Shown here piece by piece: positions 37,815 to 49,622 of a stretch of DNA of 64,000 bases; positions within the stretch are counted from its first letter, which is position 1, and each line of letters opens with the position of its first letter. The translations under genes were made by a program, and so were the position numbers. The notes beneath the pieces are model-generated. The model was not told the DNA's origin, ran no database searches, and worked only from the letters and a program-made list of their open reading frames with translations. Source of the DNA: Poronia punctata (Eukaryota > Ascomycota > Sordariomycetes > Xylariales > Xylariaceae); NCBI GenBank assembly GCA_022579005.1, contig MU401497.1, positions 62,001 to 126,000 of the forward strand. Reading direction: 5' to 3'.

Positions 37815-38735
37815 TCAGTAACGATATGCGTCGTCACGATGCCCCCTCGACCTCGACCGTGATCTTGGCCTGGCGTCACGCCCGTGGCCCCTGTTCTCCT
37901 CGGGATATCCATTAGCGCTATCTAGAATCCAGTCTTCGACGTTCTTCCAACTGCGCGCCCCGAGGTCAACCTCACGTTCGACCCCACGTCTGCTCTCACC
38001 TCTCCCACTGCCCCCGCCATCGCCTCTCTCGAGATCCCGATCGTCGCTGTAATGGCTGCGTCCCTTGCTCCTAGGCCTCACGACAACCCCGGTCCTCTCC
38101 AACGCCTCTGTCTCGGGCCTCCATCTGCGCTCCCACTTCTCCTGCTTGACCTCGTCGCGCTGCCTGTGGACCTCGATGCGCTTCTCCACAGCATTAGCAC
38201 CTAGCGCCCCGACGGCGGCTCCGACCACGGTACTGATAAGTTGGTTGCGCTTGTGCTCGGCGTTGTCATGATGGCCCTTTTTGCGGAAATCAGCCGCCTC
38301 TCTCCCTGCCAGACCACCGACCAGCGCGCCTAACACGCCTACACCGAGCCCCGTGGTCGTGTCGGTGAAAGTATTGCCGACGTACTTGCGCGCTTTGTCG
38401 ATAGGCGTCCGCGTCCGTGCCCTGTCATCGTCCGACCCTTCGTCGTAACTATCGCCGTCATGTCTGCTATAGCCCCTCCCTCTTCTCTCGTCACGAGACG
38501 ACCGTCTCGAATCTGCTCCGTCTCTGGCGGCTGGAAACGATCTCGGTCTCAACCCTGATTCTTCTGCGGGGTAGGGCCCTTGCGGTTCGTATGTAAGTCT
38601 AGCTTGTGATGTCCCGTTGTAGGCAGGATACCCCGGACTCGGCGCGCGCTGGTAACGATGGCCACCCCCGTCGTTCGCATATGTGTAGTCGGCGCCGTAA
38701 CCGCGGCGGTAACCGTCGTCGTCGTACCGTGACAT
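37815..38735 (-). CDS. Glycine-zipper protein with RS-rich ends (hypothetical)
   Basis: A single-exon frame of 306 residues. The first 110 residues are Tyr/Gly/Arg-rich and disordered. Two glycine-zipper hydrophobic segments follow at about 129-145 (GLGVGVLGALVGGLAG) and 167-183 (LISTVVGAAVGALGA), separated by a charged HHDNAEHKRN loop, so a helical hairpin in a membrane is possible. The end is RSRSRSR-rich. Similar fungal proteins with Arg/Ser tracts and glycine zippers (DUF3824-like) are of unknown function. No signal peptide is present. Confidence 0.75.
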   Translation of the reverse strand: MSRYDDDGYRRGYGADYTYANDGGGHRYQRAPSPGYPAYNGTSQARLTYEPQGPYPAEESGLRPRSFPAARDGADSRRSSRDERRGRGYSRHDGDSYDEGSDDDRARTRTPIDKARKYVGNTFTDTTTGLGVGVLGALVGGLAGREAADFRKKGHHDNAEHKRNQLISTVVGAAVGALGANAVEKRIEVHRQRDEVKQEKWERRWRPETEALERTGVVVRPRSKGRSHYSDDRDLERGDGGGSGRGESRRGVEREVDLGARSWKNVEDWILDSANGYPEENRGHGRDARPRSRSRSRGHRDDAYRY

Positions 38736-41586
38736 TGTTGTCTTTCCTTATACGTTGGGATAGCGCGATGTTCGGTAAAGGGATATCGTGGCTTGGTAAT
38801 GCAAGGTAGGTACAAATAATGGTAGGTTCCGTCTGTTCTTTTTGTTGTTTGTTTGAGAAAAGGTCGAGTAGTTCGGCTCTTGAAATAATAGTATGTAGCT
38901 ATATGTCACTCGTGACAGTTTAGCAGCAGCAGACGCAAAAAAACGTTCACCTGCGCATCCAGACGTCTTAACGATATGAGACCCGACGGGAAGGATAGGT
39001 GGCAGACTAATAAATAAGAGGCCTCACTGTGTCTCGAACGGTCGAACCCCACCTTGGCAGTTCGCTTATTTTGTATGTAAACGACGACTTGTTAGATGGA
39101 CAGAAGGTAGGCAGTCATGACGGGAATTCTCCGTCGCATTTCGGGGTATGATCAGATATATAAGTATAAGTAGTAGGTAGTAATTGCGCATGTACACCTG
39201 CTTATACTTTCCTTATAAATGTGCACGTACGTATGTTGCAACATTCCTTTTCAGTTCTGGCCAGCAAACCTTTGCGTCAACGGTCCAGACAAGCCAACAC
39301 CTACTGCTCTGCTACCTGACACCCCAACCCAACATAGCCCGCGGGATACATAAGGTACCTATCTACAAACCTACTATTATCCAAAACGGGTGCTTCCAAG
39401 GTCTTGGCCTAGTAATCGTAGTTGTATTCTACGAGTTACTTTTGGGTTGACAGACGACCTACATTGCCTTTCTCCCTTGTCCGCCTATCCAAGGGAACAG
39501 ATCGGCTGACTTGCCGGAGGATTGATTGGTGGTGGGGGTTGGGGGGTGATGTCACGACGCATTCCTTCCCTTTCTGTTTTCTGTCACAGCCACCCCGCTG
39601 CCCGTTTCTTTACGAGTCTTGACAGCGTACCATAATTGGCAAGATAGGTACATACCTTACATACGATTACAATGGTATAATGGTACTCGTAGATGGTAAG
39701 CTTAGGTATCGTATCTGACTTCTCCAGTCGAGTATACAGAATATCTTACATACATGCATACATACATTAGGTCACCTACTTTTCCTCTCTCCAATGTCGG
39801 TTCCTTTTGCCACCTCTGGAGTCGTAATCCGACAATTTTCGGGTTTCCAAAATCATCTAGTCTAACCTAACCGAATATCTTGTTGTCTACGAGCGGTTAG
39901 GTTAGATAAGATGTAGTCTAGCTAGTTCCCGCGTCCCCCATGATGTATTCCATGTTTGCGTGTCCATAGCCATGATGTACAAGCAAGTCTTCCGGGGCAT
40001 GTACGTTGTAGTCCTCGTGATCTGATCTGATGCAGGCTGCCTTGTGCCGAAATAGACCTCTCATGTCTCAGGTCACTATTAGGTAGAACTGATATTGTGG
40101 AGGTTGAAGTAGCACACGGCCGGGGACGGATACCTTTTACGCGTAGGTACATGGATGACCCTTCTTCCAGTAATGCAGGTACCTGCGTTTTTTAGCCCAA
40201 TTTTGATCACTTCACTATCTACACGTCCAGACTGGGCCATATACGTAGATGCACATGTGGTGGATAGATGATATGCACTATGGTGTCACGACATGCTGTA
40301 AACTTTTGTGTATTTACTGATCTGACAGAGTCCAGGCCGGTCGAGTGGTATGGAGTTATTAGGTAGAAGAAGAAGAAGAAGAAGACAGAAGCAAAAAAGT
40401 CTTCATGGTTGGGCATCAACACAGACAGCAAGCGGCAGTTCCTTCCGCCATGAATGTCACCTTTCTTACATACAAGTACACCTACGTATGCTGTATTACG
40501 TACCTGCCCTTTGCAAACAAATACCGATTGGTTTAGGAGTCGGGAACGTGTACTCGTAGACTAGACCACTGCAGTAAAAAAAAAACGGGTGGGTTTTTCA
40601 TAGTTGAATTTCTCTACCTCTTCATTAGTCTAGCTGCTGTGTCTATAGCATCGTATTGTATCACATGGTATCTTGCGCTTTCCGCTTCGCTCCGCTTCGT
40701 CGTCACCAGCAAAGAAAGCAGAAAACCCACCAAATCTTACAGTAATCGTACATCAAACATGTCCTGTCCTGTCCTGCCGTGTCTTATCCCGTCCCGCTTT
40801 TCCTTGCCTCGAGCCCTTGACAGCCAAACCTGTACTCCATTCAGGCATATCGTCGAGGAACCCACGAGAAAGCAAGAAGAAACGTTGAAGAGAGAGGGAG
40901 ACAAGACAAAAACAAAACAGCCAGAGGAAACACCTCGAACTCCATAAAAACAAAACAAACAGAACCTTCCTTTGCCCTATCGTCAATCCGTAATCGTGAC
41001 CCTTGACAAGATCCCCAACTCCTACTTTTCCTCCTCGACCTTGTTTGTTTTCAGGTCCTGAGTAGCAGACGTCGTTGCAAGATACTCGAATTCGGTGAAA
41101 GGAAGGTCTTGCCAAAGAGAGAGACGGCGACGGGGACGTATAGAAAAGAGTAAAGTCAACAAGAACAACTGTTCTTGTCTTGTCGGTCGCAATGGCGTCG
41201 TAGTGGCAAACATAAGAGCTTGCAAATGCAAAAGTAGCATTGCAGACAGCTCTGGAAAGTTGGATGCCTATTGCCAAGATGACAAGGCGGACGCACAGAC
41301 CAAGTCTGGAAAAAGCCCATCTCGAACAGTCAGAGAGACAGGAAGTGGGCTAGGAAAACACCATCAAGGAAAGAGAAGAAATGTGTCCAGCCGAAAACAC
41401 GTCATGGAAAAGACGTTGCAGAGCAGAACAGAGCCGACCGGAAGAGATCGTGTCGAAGCCGCCGAAGACTCAGAAGGCAAGGCACCTGACCGGACCCAGC
41501 GTAATCTCCGAAGCGGCAAGCCTACACTACACGTAGGCCAGGCCAAAGCCAAGACGAAACAGACGGAGAGACGGAGAGACGGACAT
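38736..41586. other. Long intergenic region, no gene recognised
   Basis: About 2.85 kb without a convincing gene. It holds GTAGGTA/TACCTAC motifs, TACTCGTA octamers near 39683 and 40552, a GAAGAA tract at 40366-40384 and purine-rich DNA at 40860-41560 that may be the 3' UTR of the next minus-strand gene. Open frames at 40639-40947 and 41095-41715 are low-complexity and lie antisense to that possible UTR. Confidence 0.4.
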
Positions 41587-44500
41587 CTACTGGTAGTAGC
41601 CCGTTCTTCCTTGAGCTGCACCGTGACTCTGCGACGACGGCAAGCGAAAGCCATTCTGAGGCGACTCCTCTCGAGCGACGCGAGCGTCATAGTTGGACTT
41701 GAGCTTAGCAAGTAGCTGTCTGGTGCTTCCAGAGCTCGCTTTTCTGGTCTCCTCGTGCGGCTCCTCATCGTTATTGCTCTCGTAAGTGGTTGCATGATGA
41801 TGGAAATCTTCGTCTTGGAATCGCACACGCTGTTCACTACCGTTGCTAGCGATGCGACCGCCGCCGACGTAACCGGCTGCATACTGAACCTGTCGTCGCG
41901 CATCTCGAGGCGGGGGCGTCTGGTCAATGACCTTGCGTCTGTCCACGCTGACCTTGAAGAATTGCGCAACCTCCTCGACAGCTCTCTGAAACGGCTCGGG
42001 AGAGTCTAGAAGACGCAACAAGTTCTGGCTGTCCAATATTTGCTTTGCGATGACAGTATCCGGATGGCAATATGTGCGAACACGCAAGTAGCGCGCATTA
42101 CTCTTCATGGCCTGGAGCAGACCCAAGACAGAGGCTTCTCCTTCGATTGGTCGTGGTCCGTAGAAGCGGAATTCCTCGACGTGACTCATGACGAGCTCGA
42201 TCTGCGTCTCCAGATCATAACGAAAGCCGACGACTTTGGGTCGGCCCTTTTGTGCCCAGGCATCCGACACACGGCTCAGCTTGCCTGGGTTTAGGCGGCC
42301 TGCGTTGAGTTGAACCTTGATGTAGCTATCGAGGGCATTGTTGAGATTGAACTCGAGCTCGCCGTACATGAGGCTCTGCTCCCGGGGATCGAGGGAGATG
42401 GTCAGATGGTTGGCGGATATGGAACGAGTCTGTCGAGCCGTTATGAATGACCTGTTGTCGGCCTGTTTCATCTCGTCATGTCAGCTGTCGGTTTCACCAT
42501 GATATAAAGAGTCGGAACAGAATGGAACGGAACGGAAAGAGGTCAAGCTTACCAACACACGAGCCTTGCGTATAATGTTGTCCATGAAGCCGCCCATCTT
42601 ATCGGCCTTGGGTTTCTTATAGCTCGAGCCAGCTGTATCCTCCAGCCAGCCTTTCTCGCCAAACAAGGTCTTGTTACCTCCTTGGACATTGGACGGAGCA
42701 CCTGTAGCTCTCATGATGAAAGGAGTCAGTGGCGTGTGCTCGTAGGGTGAAGTAGGCTCTGCCAATCGCAACGAGGATCTTCGGGGAGGCACTTCGCCCA
42801 CAGTGGACGATCGGGGAATGCCATCCCCTTGGCGTGCAGTCATTTTTTCAACATGTGCCTCGACCTCGCGGTGGTGACGAGGAGCATGGTGAATCGTGGC
42901 AGATCGACCCATACCCGGCGACAGGATGGCGCCGGCACTCTCACGCCGGTTATCCCGGCTGATTGCCTGGCCTACAGTACCAGTACCAGCCACCTGATTG
43001 CGCAACAACGGGTGGACGTCTAATTCATCGTCGCGGGTTTCTCTGATTCCCAGGGTGCTTCGAGAGCGCATAAGATGAAGCGGGCGTGGGACGGGGTTAT
43101 TGATAGCCGAGGCATAACCCTCATTGTCGCGCGGTCTAGCCATGTTCATATCTCCGCGTGTGGGTGGCGGTGGTCCTCCGACATTGATAGGAGAGCTGGA
43201 GTCGGGCGGCAAGTTCTCGCGCCATTTGCTGTATTCAGTGAGGAAATCGACACTGCGCGCGTTGATCTCCTGGTCGGGAGGGCTGACGGTATACCGCCAG
43301 CCATCGTCGTAGACCGAAGAGGGTCCATCTGGGCTTGGACTGTACGTCCAACGCACCTCGGCTCTCGAGGACTTGATGGGATTATGCTCGACCTCGTAGC
43401 GGCTGTTATGGCGATTGACCATGCCGATAAAGGCGGGCGTCTCCAAGTTCAACGGCGGCGGCCGATGCTTCTCCTTGGAGCGAGACTGGAAATCATGGGT
43501 GGCAGGGCTATCTACAGCTACGCTCGCCCGTCGCTCCCGGTAACGTTGCTGCTGCAATACGGGGTGGAAAGAAGGATGCGAGGTGTCGAATCGCTGCTTC
43601 ATTTCCGTCACCGTGGTCATTGCGCTACCGGGCTCGTTTGCCTTTCCCTTTCCCTTGGCCGCGTTGCTCATCCCGGCCATGGTGTCCTGGACGGTGCGAT
43701 GAGACTTGGTTTCCATCTCGTCATCACTGTCGATGAACTCGTATCGGTTATGGATGGGTCGTCCACGGCCTACAATCGGAACCCTGGGGGTAAGAGTTTC
43801 CCACGAAGAGCCGGAAGCGACAGCTTCCACACGTCTGGACACGGAAGGGCCAACGCCGCGGCCATCATATTCATCGCGTCCCTCTAGCTTGTCCAAAGAT
43901 CGGAGTCTCTGATGTCCGATGTGCGTGGCCGAGTCGATGGGCTGTTCGTTCGCCTTGCCTTTGAACTGGGAGCCACCCAGAAAGTTGGGGCCATTCAGGC
44001 CGGGATATGGAGTCGGTGCCCTATGTTGTTTGGTCAGCATCAAAGCTACAACGGAGAAGCCATCAATGTTAGGACAGAGGGAATAATAAAACTTACATTT
44101 CAGTGGCCTCGTTCTGCTGTTCTCGATCCACAGCCGTATCACCACTTCTCTCTTTGCTATTATCCTCTTCTCCAAGTTCCTGAGTAGTAGGAAGCGCAAA
44201 ATCTGGCTTGACCAGTCGAATAGAGCTCTGTCCACGGGATGAAAAGGGAAAGGGTACAGCCGAGCTCGCAGCAGAAGAAGAATCAGAAGGCCGAGAAGTA
44301 GGCGGAGTCGGATAAGAAGATGGGTTGTTATTACCCGTCATAACGAGCTGATCAGGATCAAGATCAAGATCTGGATCAAGATGTGGATTCTCGTCGAGAT
44401 CTATAACTCGTGGGTGACAGGACGGGATTCCCAAACCAACAAATCCCGGTTCCGAATAGGATGAGTATGGGTAAAGCGCAGCCGCGTAACTACCATCAGC

Positions 44501-45529
44501 ACCACGACGATAGTAACGACGGCCTCGTGGAGGACGAGGAGCACCCAAGGGAGGAGGACAGTTGCGTGTGGGTAAAGTTACAACAGTTGTCGAGAAACTG
44601 TCGAAATACCTCTCAACGTAACCGTGGTTTAGACGATGGGTTACTACCGGCCTGGAAGGTGCGGAGAATGTTCGGCCTTTGAACAAATATGTTAGTCGGA
44701 TCAACACATCTCATGTCCGAAATCATGGAAAGGAAGAAGAGAAGGTGGATTAAACATACCTCTATTAATATGAGCCCAGTTCAGATGGTGCTGCAGCCAG
44801 ACTTCTGAAAGAAAAGATTGGTCAGTTAACTAACACTCTTGAAAGTAAATTTCTTTGGCAGCTGCAGCAGAAAACCTTTGGCAAAAAGAGAGAGAGAGAG
44901 AAAAAAAGAAACTCTTGTTGCAAAGTTTGCAGAACAGCAGAAATTCGTATTGAACTTTTCTGTGTCTTGTGTTGTGCTGTGCTGTGCTGTGCTTGGAGTG
45001 TTGGAAAAGTAGAAGTGTGCACCAGAGGAGAAAAGTAAGTATGTAAGTAAATTTAAATTTCTTCTGTGGGCATTTCCCAACTCCAATTCCAGTTTTGTGT
45101 GCAGGTATCCGGAGGGTTATTGATGAAGATAATCGTCGAGACGACTATAAACAATAAACGGTAGATGCGGCTTGTTATGCGTATGCGTGCAGTGCGGTGC
45201 GGCTGGTAAGGAAAGGAAAGGGCCTCGACGACAAGATTGACGATATCATCAACATCTAACATACCTGCTATATAATTTGCATCCACAACACCATCATCAT
45301 CAAGAATACTACGTCTCCTCGATCCATTTTCTTCGCCTATATATATATTTCATCATTTGTTAGTTAGTCAAGTATATCTTAAGATTTTGAACAGCTAATG
45401 TGCATAGGAGGGGGAGGGGAAACAGTAAAGAGAGGAGGAGGTTAGGAAAAAAAGAAAAAAAAAAAACTGACTGCACATTGTAGCATAGGCTGGAGGCATC
45501 CGTGATCCCCTTGGATCATAATAATTCAT
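41587..45529 (-). CDS. Conserved fungal protein with C-terminal ordered domain (unknown function)
   Basis: Six exons, complement(41587..42462, 42553..44020, 44097..44676, 44760..44804, 45265..45336, 45472..45529), give 1032 residues with consistent phases. It begins MNYYDPRGSRMPPAYATMC and continues DANYIAEVWLQHHLNWAHINR. A long Ser/Pro/Arg-rich region follows. Around residues 725-1032 there is a conserved part: GGFMDNIIRKARVL, then ISANHLTISLDPREQSLMY, ELEFNLNNALDSYIKVQL, KGRPKVVGFRYDLETQIEL and a helical tail. I do not recognise a named domain. At the last junction the CAG acceptor at 42463 is preferred to an ACGAG 9 bp upstream, which would add MKQ. Intron 2 is 460 nt, unusually long. The upstream small exons are less certain than the rest. 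Confidence 0.75.
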
Positions 45530-46839
45530 GGCAAAGACTGGTCTTGTCAAAGCCTTGTTTGTTTCTTGTTGTTGTTATTAGGATGATAGTCGGCGTCAAC
45601 TTTGATGTTAATGATTGAGGTCTATCTTTATGCTTTCAAAAGTTGAGATCATGTGTGGTCGGCGAGGAAATTAGAGAAAGGAAGGGAGGGAGGGAGGGTC
45701 GGCAACTAAATACTCAAAGTTAAAAAGTGCAGTATTGCTGACCAGATTAAGTACCTCTCTTAGGTTGTTGGCTACAAAGGTATGTGTCAATGGGATTCAA
45801 TGTAATTCTAGCCGCCTACAAAGTACATGCCTACATGTAGGCACAATACATGCGTTCTGTAGGCCTTCATTGACATACATGTATCTACACTTGTGGCAGT
45901 CTCATGTAAATAACATTTGCTGTGTATTCTAAGTACATGTTCTAACTTCTAGGTAGGTACATCTTGTAAATAACCCAACCTAGGAATCAAGTCAATGTCA
46001 GTTGTCCATTCATCCATTCACCCCCAGAACATAATACCTGTCTAAACACGTTGCCCGCTTACCAGTGACCACAACCACAATGCTTCACTCCCCCTCGACA
46101 TACCTGCTTACCTACCTGTAGGCTGTATCTAATCCTATTAACCGCCAACCTTCCTGCTGCTCCCGCTTTTCCCACAGCTGGCATTGTACCTCAACGGCTG
46201 CAGTATCTCCCCAGTGACCCCATGCGACACTTGACGCGAGCTGGGAGTACCGAGCTGTGTGCCTCCTACACTTTGTATGTTGGACAGAAGCAGTTCCCTG
46301 GTATGCTTCACTGTCTCCCATGAGCCCCTCTCCATAGACCTTTTGGATTTGCAACCTGCTGTACCCAACTAACCACCATAGTCAGCAACTATCATATGCC
46401 TGGCCACATTGACATGACTTGTGAGATCATGGGACCCCATTATCGGATCCAATCACACATATAGGTGTGTATACAACGACACCGACTTCAAGGGACTGGC
46501 TCACGCACCGATAGTTGTCCTAGGGAGCCTGGAGTCCTCGGTTTCTCTGCTTCTGCGCAGTCATGGCCAAATACTACAAGCTTCCAGTTAGCCTAGGAAT
46601 AAATATAGAGTTGGAGTTGCACAGCTACGACTACGCCCTTGTACTTATAAGGAAAGAATCAGGTCGTATGGCTTCGGATTGACATCTCTTACCTGTTTCT
46701 CCTTGACATGGTCGTTCTATTATCGTCGTTTGTCGGTTAATCGACGGGTTATTCGGATCATGTTGCTCCTTCTGAAACGTAAATTCTATATTCTCAAAGA
46801 GCCGTGTATAATCCCTCTGCTCGTCCTGCCTAGTTTGCA
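45530..46839. other. Intergenic, no gene recognised
   Basis: 5' flank of the preceding gene. GGGAGG repeats lie near 45685 and TACATGTAGG motifs near 45830-45960. No coding support is seen. Confidence 0.45.
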
Positions 46840-48708
46840 TTAAAATTCAGGAAATCCCAGGTCCAAAAGGTTTCTCCTCGATACTGACCTATCTCGAACG
46901 GCTGGTTGGCTGGCCATTCGGTTCTGTTCCAAGGATTGGGATTCCTGCGCGGTTGGATATGGTTCATATATGAATACGTGATTATGTGCGCTACTCTCTT
47001 CCGTCATAAAATTGCTCGTGCCATCCGACGTGGCATATATTGAAGTATAAATTGATGATCCAAGGTCCTCGGGGACCTCCAGTTGGAACACTTTCCCCCG
47101 TCGTTTCGAGAGAGCCTGGTTCTCACGGGTATGGCTACTTGTGCCTTCGAGGAACGTGCTATCCCCAGTAGAATTTTCGATATCCAATCTTGGAGTGGTA
47201 GGAGTCGATGTTCTCTGATCGAACCTCTTGATATTTATACTCGTACGCTCGGTGCTCCATTGGAAATCAAGCCCACCGTCAAATCCGAGCTGAGGAGTAA
47301 AGGGCCCGCGGGATAACCATGTCGAGTCCTGGCTAAGCAGTCCTGAAGAAGCAGCCTCCACAATGGTTTCTGTCGCCTTGCTCTCGGCAGTTGGCATCTG
47401 TGATATCGCCAAGTCCGGGGGTAAAGCTCCGTCGTCTTTCACGATCTGGAACTTCCTGGCAAATATAGCGTTCGGAATCTGACAATTCTCTGGCAAAGGA
47501 ACTTTGTCCACCAGAGGCTGAGTTCGCTTCTCCCTTGACGCCAATCGAGAACCAAAGCCCAAGGTGGTAGACATGCAGCTTCCCCGCCAACGTTCTGCTT
47601 GGCTCTCGTTTTTGTACTTTTCCATCTTCTCCCCAACCTTTTCCAGAATGCTGAGGCTCGAAAGCGTTCGGCGTAACCGCTGTCTCCGACTACTGGCCCC
47701 AAGAAAGGTGTCCGTGATCGCCGGCAAGGATGGCTCACTTACGCGGTCGAGCGATGCCATCGGTACTTCGCGCTCCTCCACATGCCTTCCTGTCGGCCCG
47801 TATCCGGGATCCCACTGCAACTCATGGAACTGCCTTGGGCTAGGGCTACGTATGGGCCAAGTACCTTCCGATCTCGTGGAAACAAAGAGTGTGTGGTCAA
47901 TCAGCCATGCCTTTCTATTCCTAACGCATCTTATGTCTCCGGATGACCGACCTAATAGCGGTGATGAGTCGGCGAGAACAAATCGGTAACGGTCGGCATG
48001 TTCTGATCGCCACTGCGAAAGTGTTTCGGTTGGGATGATGGTAGACGTGATTGTCATCATGTGGGGGATGTGCGGAAGCTCGAGATCGGCCTATGTTAGA
48101 ATAAGATCCACGGTTCAAAAAGAAAGGGGGGGTGGATACTGTGCTTGCTTACATATCTATGCATATGGTCGTGTCGCCATCGTTGAAAAGCGGCGCCGGG
48201 GTCGTCAGTGTATTCGCAGTCCACCTCGATTAATTCATATAAGACACCGCCGGCCAAGTCAAGGTTCTCGTCGCCAAGGTGCTCTCGGAGGATTAAAAAC
48301 ACCTGAACGGGGTCTAAGCATAGTCACTGGAGATCGATATGGGTCTAGGGGATTGGAAACTAAGGGGCAGGGCTCTGCTAACCTGGGGTATGCCATCTCT
48401 ATACTGGAAATTTCTCGGAATATGGGCGCAGAGTCGGACCAGGACGTTGCGACACTCTGGGAAAAGATGTCAGTTTTGATGGGAAACAAGTGGCACACAC
48501 TACTGTTGAATAAACACTCACTTTCCTCGTCATACCCTAAGCGACTGAGGTTGTGGGGCCCCGAACGCTTCTGAACACTATCGGAGGATTCCCATTCACA
48601 CTCAGATAGTGGCGGAGTGCCCGAGTAACGGTGATTCCTAACAGGACTGCGATGGTAGCTGTTTTTAGGGTCTGCCGAGGTGCCAGTGATGCGACAACGC
48701 TGTAGCAT
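46840..48708 (-). CDS. Hypothetical protein (553 aa)
   Basis: Four exons, complement(46840..48090, 48153..48302, 48383..48456, 48522..48708), join in phase. It starts MLQRCRITGTSADPK. Residues about 60-160 look ordered: YDEEKCRNVLVRLCAHIPRN, DGIPQVFLILREHLGDENL, VLYELIEVDCEYTDDPGAAF and PHIPHMMTITST. The remaining 380 residues are Ser/Thr-rich with scattered short motifs and look disordered. No signal peptide or membrane segment is seen. I do not recognise the family. The consistent splicing of three short upstream exons supports a real gene. Confidence 0.7.
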
Positions 48709-49622
48709 GGTTGCAAAGACGGGTTGGGAGCACACTCTTAGACACCGCGACGTATCATAACATGACAGCAGTCTAGCGAGTAGGAGAGAGCCCAAGAAGT
48801 AGATCAAGTTCCCTCGAATCCCTCCTAAAGACGGCCTATTTCAACGTGACCAAGATCCAGAGGTGGTAGTCTCGTAGGTGCTGATGATGCCGGGAGGACA
48901 GTGATGAGGAGCAAGTAGATAGTCCATCAAGTCAAGGAGCATCTGGAGGAACATATGGCTACGGTAGTTCTACCACATATATGAAGTGGGTAGTTTGGTT
49001 TGCAGTTGCTTCAGTCGAATGCCACCTTTACCTACCTCCAGTTCACAGGTGGGTATGAGAGTAGAGGAACAAGAGGTAGGCAGACTCAACATCATCGTTT
49101 CTTCCGCTTCCTACAAATAGAACCACTGTACGTAAGTATCCTGTTTTCTTCTTCTTCATCAGGCACTAACCAGAGGTGTGCCTTCTACGGGCAAGTTGTA
49201 GTTGCAGAATCTTCAACGCTCCCAAGACGTGCCTACCTCCAATCGTCATGAGTACCTCCCTATTACCTAGTACTTTGGATGCTTTCAGCACTCAAGAGGA
49301 AATCCACCTACTTCTTGCATGGATCTCCATGCCTCTCGAGGAACAGCCTACATAATTACTTACATACTAAGTAAGTACCTACGTCTTACCCCTGCCCCCT
49401 GACACATCAGGCAGGTATCGCCCAATCCATAAGGGGAAGGGTCGGCATATTAACAAGGTACCTACTTCACATACCTACTAGCAATCACTTGCGGCTCCGG
49501 GTTGTACGAGTAGGTAGCGACAGAAGTGGAACCAGCACAGGACTACATCGTACCTAGGTAGATCATATATCTTTATTACCTGTTCTGCTCTTGTAGATAA
49601 AACCTAGAACAGAACGTTCATG
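48709..49622. other. Intergenic, no gene recognised
   Basis: Holds GTACCTAC motifs and a TACGAGTA octamer near 49506. No coding support is seen. Confidence 0.45.

Noticed and set aside
40639..41715. Plus-strand open frames as genes
   Set aside because: They are Lys/Arg/Ser low-complexity, overlap or abut the end of a well-supported minus-strand gene, and show no splice sites or domain.
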